Assembly (NCBI GenBank): GCA_034190085.1
Contig: JAXHTS010000042.1
Span: 1-47,977 of the forward strand
From: Spirochaetota bacterium
Lineage (GTDB): Bacteria; Spirochaetota; UBA4802; JAFGDQ01
Length of the DNA stretch: 47,977 nucleotides
Reading direction: 5' to 3'
The notes beneath the pieces are model-generated. The model was given only the letters and a program-made list of their open reading frames with translations. It did not search any database and was not told where the DNA came from. Below, in pieces: positions 42,708-47,977 of this stretch. Position 1 is the first letter of the stretch; every line of letters begins with the position of its first letter. The position numbers were made by a program, and so were the translations under genes.

Positions 42708-43268
42708 ATGAGATATAGATCCAACCGTGTCTGTCCTGTTGAAATAGCTGGCAGTCTCGATAACCGGATTCGAAGATGGGTGCAAAATCCACAGAAGATA
42801 TTAGGCCCCTATATCGACGAGGGGATGATCCTTCTGGATATCGGCTGCGGCCCGGGCTTTTTCTCTGTTGATATGGCTCAAATGGTCGGCAAATTCGGCA
42901 GGGTTATTGCTGCTGATTTGCAGGAAGGGATGCTTCAGAAATTAAGAGACAAGATTCAAGGAACTGAACTTGAGGAACGGATATCCTTACATAAGTGCGA
43001 GGAGAATAGAATAGGCGTTTTAGAGCAGGTTGATTTTGTCCTTCTATTTTATATGGTTCATGAAGTTCCCAATGTTAAGGGATTATTTAGTGAAATAGAG
43101 GCTATTCTAAAACCTAATGGGCGGATCTTTATGGTTGAACCCCCATTTCATGTGTCAAAATTCGCTTTTGAAGAGATCATTAGAAAGGCAAGAAATGCTG
43201 GTTTAACGCTAGTGGACAGGCCAAAGATATTTCCAAATAAGACAGCAGTTTTGAAAAAGGGCAAATAA
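42708..43268 (+). CDS. Class I SAM-dependent methyltransferase
   Basis: 186 residues with the SAM-binding motif LLDIGCGPGFFSVDM (about 45-59), an acidic DLQ after the second strand and LLFYMVHEVPN as motif IV. The substrate is unknown; the small size and position before a secreted protein give no clue. An AGAAGGAG ribosome site precedes the ATG. Confidence 0.9.
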   Translation: MRYRSNRVCPVEIAGSLDNRIRRWVQNPQKILGPYIDEGMILLDIGCGPGFFSVDMAQMVGKFGRVIAADLQEGMLQKLRDKIQGTELEERISLHKCEENRIGVLEQVDFVLLFYMVHEVPNVKGLFSEIEAILKPNGRIFMVEPPFHVSKFAFEEIIRKARNAGLTLVDRPKIFPNKTAVLKKGK

Positions 43269-43416
43269 GCCCTTTGAGAGGGACTGGGCAAAGCCGTGTC
43301 ATTTTGTAACAAAACAGATATAGACCAATGGTTTTTGCCGTTATCATAGATTTTCAGTTATCCTTGCCCAGCCCTTCAACCTTATCTATCAACAAATTAA
43401 GAAATTGAATATAATC

Positions 43417-44142
43417 TTAATCGCAATCACCACTATTGTTAAAACTATCAAGAGCATCCTTGAGTGGTTCTGCAATTGATCTATCACCACCTCCTGAGCT
43501 TAAATAATCATCTGCTGCATTTATAGTTTCGCAAATAGGCGCGGAGGATGATCCTACATTTAATTTTGCAGCAATTAGGTGTTTAATAAGTATAACATCC
43601 ATGTCTCCTCTTATTGGTTGTGTTAGCATTTCAAGAAGTTCAGCTTGAGTCTTGATTTCACCACCAATAGTTAATTCTTGAACTGACCAGGCTTCTAAAT
43701 GATTCTTCCAATATCCAGGCGTCCTGGGACATCCATCAAAAACACCACACTCACATACTATAGAAATTGGAGGATTTATATCCCAAGTAGCAACTGGATC
43801 TGGAGTCCATGGTACATACCAAATAATTGAACCAGTGATTGAGTAAGTTCCGCATTCTGTAACTGCTACTGAACCACTAAAGGGTCCTGAGTCTGACATA
43901 AATGAACCATTTTCCGAAATGTTGCCTGATGGTCCTGTTATAGTTAATTCATAAGTTAATTCTTGTGCTGAAGGCCAAGTTTTTGCTGATATCTCATAAT
44001 CAATAGAATAACCTCCAACACCATCTGCAATACAGTTAGCGCTAATACTAGCATCATAGATTACGGACGCAGAAGCATACATAGTGTATCCGAAGACAAC
44101 ACTCACAACTAAAACTAAGGAAAGAAAAAGTCTTTTTTTCAT
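43417..44142 (-). CDS. Secreted protein with TPGYWKNH domain
   Basis: A 241-residue exported protein. The signal peptide is clear (KKRLFLSLVLVVSVVFGYTM, cleaved after about residue 25 at ASA). Residues about 27-125 look like an Ig-like beta-sandwich (LTYELTITGPSGNISENG). Then comes CECGVFDGCPRTPGYWKNHLEAW, shortened here to its core CPRTPGYWKNH, a motif found in many bacterial surface or secreted proteins of unknown function. The tail is Ser/Gly/Asp rich. A GGAGATT ribosome site precedes the start. It stands alone beside an 858-bp gene-free region. Confidence 0.8.
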   Translation of the reverse strand: MKKRLFLSLVLVVSVVFGYTMYASASVIYDASISANCIADGVGGYSIDYEISAKTWPSAQELTYELTITGPSGNISENGSFMSDSGPFSGSVAVTECGTYSITGSIIWYVPWTPDPVATWDINPPISIVCECGVFDGCPRTPGYWKNHLEAWSVQELTIGGEIKTQAELLEMLTQPIRGDMDVILIKHLIAAKLNVGSSSAPICETINAADDYLSSGGGDRSIAEPLKDALDSFNNSGDCD

Positions 44143-45000
44143 TATAATCTCCTAATAATTAGATGAATTGATTGTTTTGCTTTTGTTATAAAACTACAAG
44201 GGCCAATTAAAAGATTGGCGAAAATTTGTTCTGAATATACATAGAAGTTTAGCAATAGATCCTTTGTATATTCAATAATATTGTCCTGTTATGATATTAA
44301 TATGAAAGCAAATTTAAGAGTTTATATTTTAACCCTGTATTCCATATAATGTTGTCATAACAATTTTGAACATGATTTTTTCCCTTTATCACCTCCCTCT
44401 ATCAAATATAATATATATTATAAATTATTAATATCATCATTAAAAAGCTTGAAAGTAATTGATGCAATCATGGATTGAGAGCGTCTCTGCTTTTAACATG
44501 ATGATGCATCTTCCTTATAGAGCTAGTAGGTTCAAAAATAGATATTTCTCCATGTGTTAACGATATTTGGTGGAAGGACATCATTCTGATACAGGATGAC
44601 CAACATCAATTTTGCCCAAATTAAGATGAAATATGTGATAGTCGATCAAATAGCATGTGTAATTAACTAAATTTTACAGGAATAGAAATATTATTTAATA
44701 ATAATATAATAATAAAATTGGCTATGGTCAAGGTATGATAATTATTTATTCGGCTTACTGATTTTTTAGGCATATATGTGTATCTACAAGCGTGAATAAT
44801 CTAAAGAAATGTCACATGCCTCTATTCCGTATCGTTTTAGCATGCCTATTGCGATTTTGATCACTTCCCTCGCAAAAATTAGTAGATTATAATTTACTAC
44901 GATCAATATCTTTTAAAGAAAACATAATGAACACGATTATGACTTGACTTTATAAGAGTGTTAGATGTAACGATATACTATAATTGAGAGGTTAGTAATT
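44143..45000. other. Gene-free AT-rich interval of 858 bp
   Basis: No ORF, tRNA or repeat recognised. TATAAT-like words are abundant, as expected at this composition. It carries the promoters of the leftward secreted-protein gene and the rightward NUDIX gene. Confidence 0.4.
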
Positions 45001-45798
45001 TTGGGAAATGATGCTAATAGGAACATTCGACCGGCTGCTACGGTAATCCTGGCCCGTGATGCGGAGGAGGGGATCGAAGTATTTATGTTGCTGCGCAATC
45101 CTAAATCGGAGTTTGGCGGAGGGCTTTACGTATTTCCCGGGGGTTCTGTGGATGATCTTGACAAGCATCCTGATATTGCCGCCTTATGTTATGGGATGAG
45201 CGACAAGGAGGCGAGCGTATGTCTGGGCATATCAGAGGGAGGCTTGGCCTATTGGGTAGCTGCTATTCGTGAGTGTTATGAGGAGGCAGGACTTCTAGCC
45301 GCTGTTGATGATCAAGGTGAATATATTTCTCTCGAATCACCGCTGAACAACAGGCGCTTTGAGGATTATCGCAACGCCATATGCAATGGGATGACTGACA
45401 TGGTTAAGATATGTTGCAACGAGGGATTGCGTTTAGCAGTTGACAGGTTTGTCTATTTTAGTCATTGGATAACACCAGAAGGGGCTCCTCGTCGATATGA
45501 TACTCGTTTCTTTATTGGCATTGCGCCTCCCCAACAGAGAGGCCTGCATGACAAGAGGGAGACCGTAGCTCACCTCTGGATTCGGCCAGTTGAGGCACTG
45601 GCACGATACAAGCGCGGAGAATTCTGTATGGTATTGCCCACAATTAGGCAATTGGAGGCTTTATCCGGGATATCTAGTACTGTTGAAATGATGGAGATCG
45701 CTCGATCGAGAGAGCATATTCCCACTATTATGCCCAGGTTTGTAAAGAATGGCAGTGGAATTAAGATCGTAATTCCTGGTGATAAAGAATACCTGTAA
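45001..45798 (+). CDS. NUDIX hydrolase (CoA-pyrophosphatase/NUDT19-like)
   Basis: 265 residues with a TTG start after GAGAGGTT. The NUDIX fold is marked by FPGGSVDD and the catalytic helix AAIRECYEEAGLL (REcxEEaG). A long insertion between the glycine region and the helix is typical of NUDT7/NUDT19-type acyl-CoA or CoA pyrophosphatases. Neighbouring MBL-fold hydrolase (167 bp downstream) fits an acyl-CoA or oxidised-lipid clean-up pair. Substrate inferred. Confidence 0.85.
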   Translation: MGNDANRNIRPAATVILARDAEEGIEVFMLLRNPKSEFGGGLYVFPGGSVDDLDKHPDIAALCYGMSDKEASVCLGISEGGLAYWVAAIRECYEEAGLLAAVDDQGEYISLESPLNNRRFEDYRNAICNGMTDMVKICCNEGLRLAVDRFVYFSHWITPEGAPRRYDTRFFIGIAPPQQRGLHDKRETVAHLWIRPVEALARYKRGEFCMVLPTIRQLEALSGISSTVEMMEIARSREHIPTIMPRFVKNGSGIKIVIPGDKEYL

Positions 45799-45870
45799 TA
45801 TCAATATTTTATCGCAACAGAATTTTGATAAATTACACGGATGTGATTTTTCAAATTGACCTTATTACGC

Positions 45871-45900
45871 GCCAAAATAATCCACTGATGGGTTATTTTA
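45871..45900. repeat. Dispersed palindromic element, copy 2
   Basis: 27 of 30 bases match the copy at 30560-30589. Arms AAAATAATCCA / TGGGTTATTTT form an 11-bp stem with one wobble around a CTGA-like loop. It lies between the NUDIX and MBL genes. Confidence 0.6.
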
Positions 45901-45964
45901 GATGAGATTATTTTGCATAGGGATGGAATTACTGAAAAAGTTAATAAACTAAAGGTGATCAACA

Positions 45965-46798
45965 ATGTCCCAACTCATAATTGGGCAAGCAGTTCAGCTT
46001 ACCATGAGAATCCGCAGGGTGCTTGCTAATAACGCAGGGATTATGCCTGGCACAGGGACTAACACATATTTGATTGGAGAAGAGAATATTGCTGTAATTG
46101 ATCCCGGGCCAGATGATGAAGGGCACATCAGGTCTATTTTGAATGCGGTTGGTGATCGTATCCGTTGGATATTAGTAACACATACCCATCCAGATCATTC
46201 CCCTGGCGCTCATTTATTAAAAACTGAGACAGGAGCAGAGGTCATGGGTGGGAGACCGCCAAAGGAGGGGATCATTGATCCGAATTATAAACCTGATCGT
46301 GTGCTCGATCATGATTCCTGTATACATGGAGATAATTTTACATTAAAGGCCATTTGCACACCGGGTCACGCCTCCAATCATCTCTGCTTTTTGCTAATGG
46401 AAGAGAGGGTAATATTTACTGGCGATCACATTATGAACGGCTCAACAGTAGTCATTGCGCCACCGGATGGTGATATGCAGGCCTACCTCGATTCACTGGC
46501 GCTGTTAAAGAGGTATTCCGCTGAAAGGCTTGCTCCTGGTCATGGTGAAATGATGGATGATCCTGATTCAGTTATAGATGGATTGATAAAGCATCGCTTA
46601 CAGCGTGAAGGAAAGGTGATCAACTCTTTACGACATCTTGAAAAAGGCACAATCGAGTCATTGACCCCGCTTGCCTATGATGATGTGCCGAGTTTTCTGC
46701 ATCCGGTTGCTCGATTTTCGCTTTGGGCTCATCTTCTCAAACTTGAACGAGAGCATCGAGCTTCTAAATCTGGAGATATATGGAGCTTAATAGAATAG
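45965..46798 (+). CDS. MBL-fold hydrolase, LACTB2-like
   Basis: 277 residues with the zinc motif THTHPDHSPGAH, CTPGHASNHLC, TGDHIMNGSTVVI and the C-terminal APGHGEMMDD histidine, as in LACTB2/endoribonuclease-type or acyl-hydrolase MBL proteins. A C-terminal helical tail (residues about 205-260) also fits LACTB2. AAAGGTGAT precedes the ATG. Probably co-transcribed with the NUDIX gene. Confidence 0.88.
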   Translation: MSQLIIGQAVQLTMRIRRVLANNAGIMPGTGTNTYLIGEENIAVIDPGPDDEGHIRSILNAVGDRIRWILVTHTHPDHSPGAHLLKTETGAEVMGGRPPKEGIIDPNYKPDRVLDHDSCIHGDNFTLKAICTPGHASNHLCFLLMEERVIFTGDHIMNGSTVVIAPPDGDMQAYLDSLALLKRYSAERLAPGHGEMMDDPDSVIDGLIKHRLQREGKVINSLRHLEKGTIESLTPLAYDDVPSFLHPVARFSLWAHLLKLEREHRASKSGDIWSLIE

Positions 46799-46942
46799 GA
46801 TATAATGCAATAATAGATATTCCCCCTCCAACACTCTATTCCCAAAGTATTTATCATTGTATGAAATAACTACATAATTATATATAATTGGCTATCAAAA
46901 CAGATGATCGTTTTGGTATTCATTTAGACCTGATAACTATCA

Positions 46943-47446
46943 TTATTCTCCAACATATTCACCATTCTCCCACTTCCCCTTTTCTACTCTTCCGTCATTA
47001 TGGTAATATACTCCCTCCCCATGAGCCATATCATTTTTATATTCTCCTTCATATTTGTCTCCATTAACCCAATAGAAAACGCCCTTGCCATCCATATAAT
47101 TGTCTTTCCACTCTCCTTCATATCTATTGCCATTTGCCCAAAAGAAGGTGCCCATGCCATTCCTCAGCCCATCTTTCCATTCACCCTTATACTTGTTTCC
47201 TTCAGGCCAATATAAAATGCCATGACCATTCATGGAACCATTTTTCCATTCTCCATCATATTTATTGCCGCTAGGCCAATAAAACCTGCCCTTGCCATGC
47301 ATATGGTCATCCTTCCACTCTCCTTCGTATTGTAAACCGTTGTCAAAAAGAAAGACCCCATGACCATGCTTTTTCTCTTCTTTCCAATCTCCCTCATATT
47401 CACCTGTCATCTCAATATTATCTATTGAAACTGTACTCTTAGCCAT
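46943..47446 (-). CDS. MORN-repeat protein
   Basis: 167 residues made of six or seven MORN repeats (YEGEWKDDHMHGKGRFYW-type, about 23 residues each) from residue 14 to the end. There is no enzymatic domain and no signal peptide. In other proteins MORN repeats bind phospholipids or form extended scaffolds; in bacteria their role is mostly unknown. GGAGG lies seven bases before the ATG. It is isolated, with an IS630-like gene following on the other strand. Confidence 0.92.
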   Translation of the reverse strand: MAKSTVSIDNIEMTGEYEGDWKEEKKHGHGVFLFDNGLQYEGEWKDDHMHGKGRFYWPSGNKYDGEWKNGSMNGHGILYWPEGNKYKGEWKDGLRNGMGTFFWANGNRYEGEWKDNYMDGKGVFYWVNGDKYEGEYKNDMAHGEGVYYHNDGRVEKGKWENGEYVGE

Positions 47447-47856
47447 TATTTAAAACCTCCATAATAATTTGTTAGCTATACACGGACACCCTATTATGTT
47501 TTGAATTTTATTAGTATCAATCCGTGAGCATGTTAAATATAATTTATGTAATATCAATTATAATGCGACCTCCAGTATTTACAATTGTGCCATTCTCCAA
47601 ATAGTCGTTTTATTTCATTAGTATTCTGTTTATGTTTCCCGCTTCTGTATTTAGTACTCTATTCTTGGAGATTTCTGAATTATAATTAAAATTGTGTATG
47701 GATGATATCCGATATCAGTTTATTATATTAAACCGGATGCCATTGTTAAAGAAGGTTAGAGGGAAGGGGAGAGTAGATCAAGCAAAAAAAGTAAATATTA
47801 TACTAAAACGCAATAAGTTTACGAAATAATTCTTAATGAGCTAATACGATTTATAC
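47447..47856. other. Gene-free interval before an IS-like gene
   Basis: 410 bp of AT-rich sequence. TACACGGACACCC near 47478 echoes TACACGGATACTCC at 14-27, but no clear insertion-sequence terminal repeat was found. Confidence 0.35.
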
Positions 47857-47882
47857 TTTAGAAAGTATATGAACTTTCTAAA
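47857..47882. promoter_or_regulatory. Inverted repeat over the transposase start codon
   Basis: Perfect 10-bp arms TTTAGAAAGT and ACTTTCTAAA enclose ATATGA, whose ATG is the start codon of the IS-like gene. In mRNA this would bury the start in a hairpin loop, and in DNA it could be an operator. Confidence 0.5.
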
Positions 47883-47977
47883 TACAGAACAAATCCAAGA
47901 GCTTAAAGACGCCCATCGAGAAGCGAAAAGAAGAAGAGACATCAAAAATGCAGATAAGATAAAAGCAATTCTTCTAC
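47869..47977 (+). CDS. IS630-family-like transposase, N-terminal part cut by window edge
   Basis: 36 codons run to the window end: MNFLNTEQIQELKDAHREAK, then an Arg-rich segment, then DIKNADKIKAILL. The pattern (L)xxEQIxELxxAHRxxxxxxxADRIKAILLL is characteristic of the helix-turn-helix start of IS630-type transposases. The rest lies outside the window, so intactness cannot be judged. Confidence 0.6.
   Translation, partial: MNFLNTEQIQELKDAHREAKRRRDIKNADKIKAILL

Noticed and set aside
43284-43371. Inverted CTGGGCAA/TTGCCCAG after the methyltransferase gene
   Set aside because: Eight-base arms with a 72-base loop and no T tract are too weak to call a terminator.

Overview
The window looks like a chromosomal segment of a low-GC, diderm (Gram-negative type) bacterium. 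Evidence for two membranes is a TonB-dependent receptor, another putative outer-membrane beta-barrel, lipoproteins and a Spy-like periplasmic protein. The DUF4398/LysM lipoprotein, the anti-sigma antagonist and the style of RecA and the outer-membrane proteins recall Spirochaetota (Leptospira-like relatives). That assignment is an inference from gene content, not proven.

Left part (1-11.9 kb): a type I-B CRISPR-Cas locus on the minus strand. Reading in transcription order, cas6-cas8-cas7-cas5-cas3 (effector and interference) is followed by a repeat-rich island of about 2.5 kb. Then come cas1-cas2-cas4 (adaptation), a short leader and an array of 12 repeats and 11 spacers. The island holds a DUF559 endonuclease gene framed by 29-bp inverted repeats and nested between two direct repeats, a 21-bp tandem array, a small coiled-coil ORF, and two overlapping gene remnants. 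One remnant carries a 30-bp perfect palindrome joined to a piece of CRISPR repeat.

Middle part (12-28 kb, nearly all minus strand): histidine decarboxylase with an ACT-domain protein, an MBL-fold hydrolase, a START-domain protein (plus strand), a GNAT acetyltransferase, a TonB-dependent receptor, tgt, a beta-barrel protein, recA and leuA. leuA is preceded by a previously unlisted 26-codon leucine-rich leader peptide, a hairpin and an intrinsic terminator, which together form a textbook attenuator. Further upstream are a Big-2/lamin-tail lipoprotein, an ECF sigma factor with a probable anti-sigma partner, and a Spy/CpxP-like protein.

Right part (28-48 kb, mostly plus strand): an M23 peptidase, a STAS antagonist and a DUF4398/LysM lipoprotein. 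These are followed by a compact cell-wall sugar salvage operon: cupin, AmgK-like kinase, MurU-like nucleotidyltransferase, NamZ/DUF1343 and a sodium:solute symporter. Then comes a second accessory zone with a coiled-coil membrane protein, a 21/22-bp GC-rich tandem array, an unknown 250-residue protein and a 52-residue protein. The window ends with a thiolase, a methyltransferase, a secreted TPGYWKNH protein, a NUDIX/MBL pair, a MORN-repeat protein and the first codons of an IS630-like transposase.

The strongest candidates for something new are the leuA attenuator, the DUF559 inverted-repeat cassette, the palindrome/CRISPR-repeat duplication inside the cas locus, and the MurNAc salvage operon with an apparently cytoplasmic NamZ.
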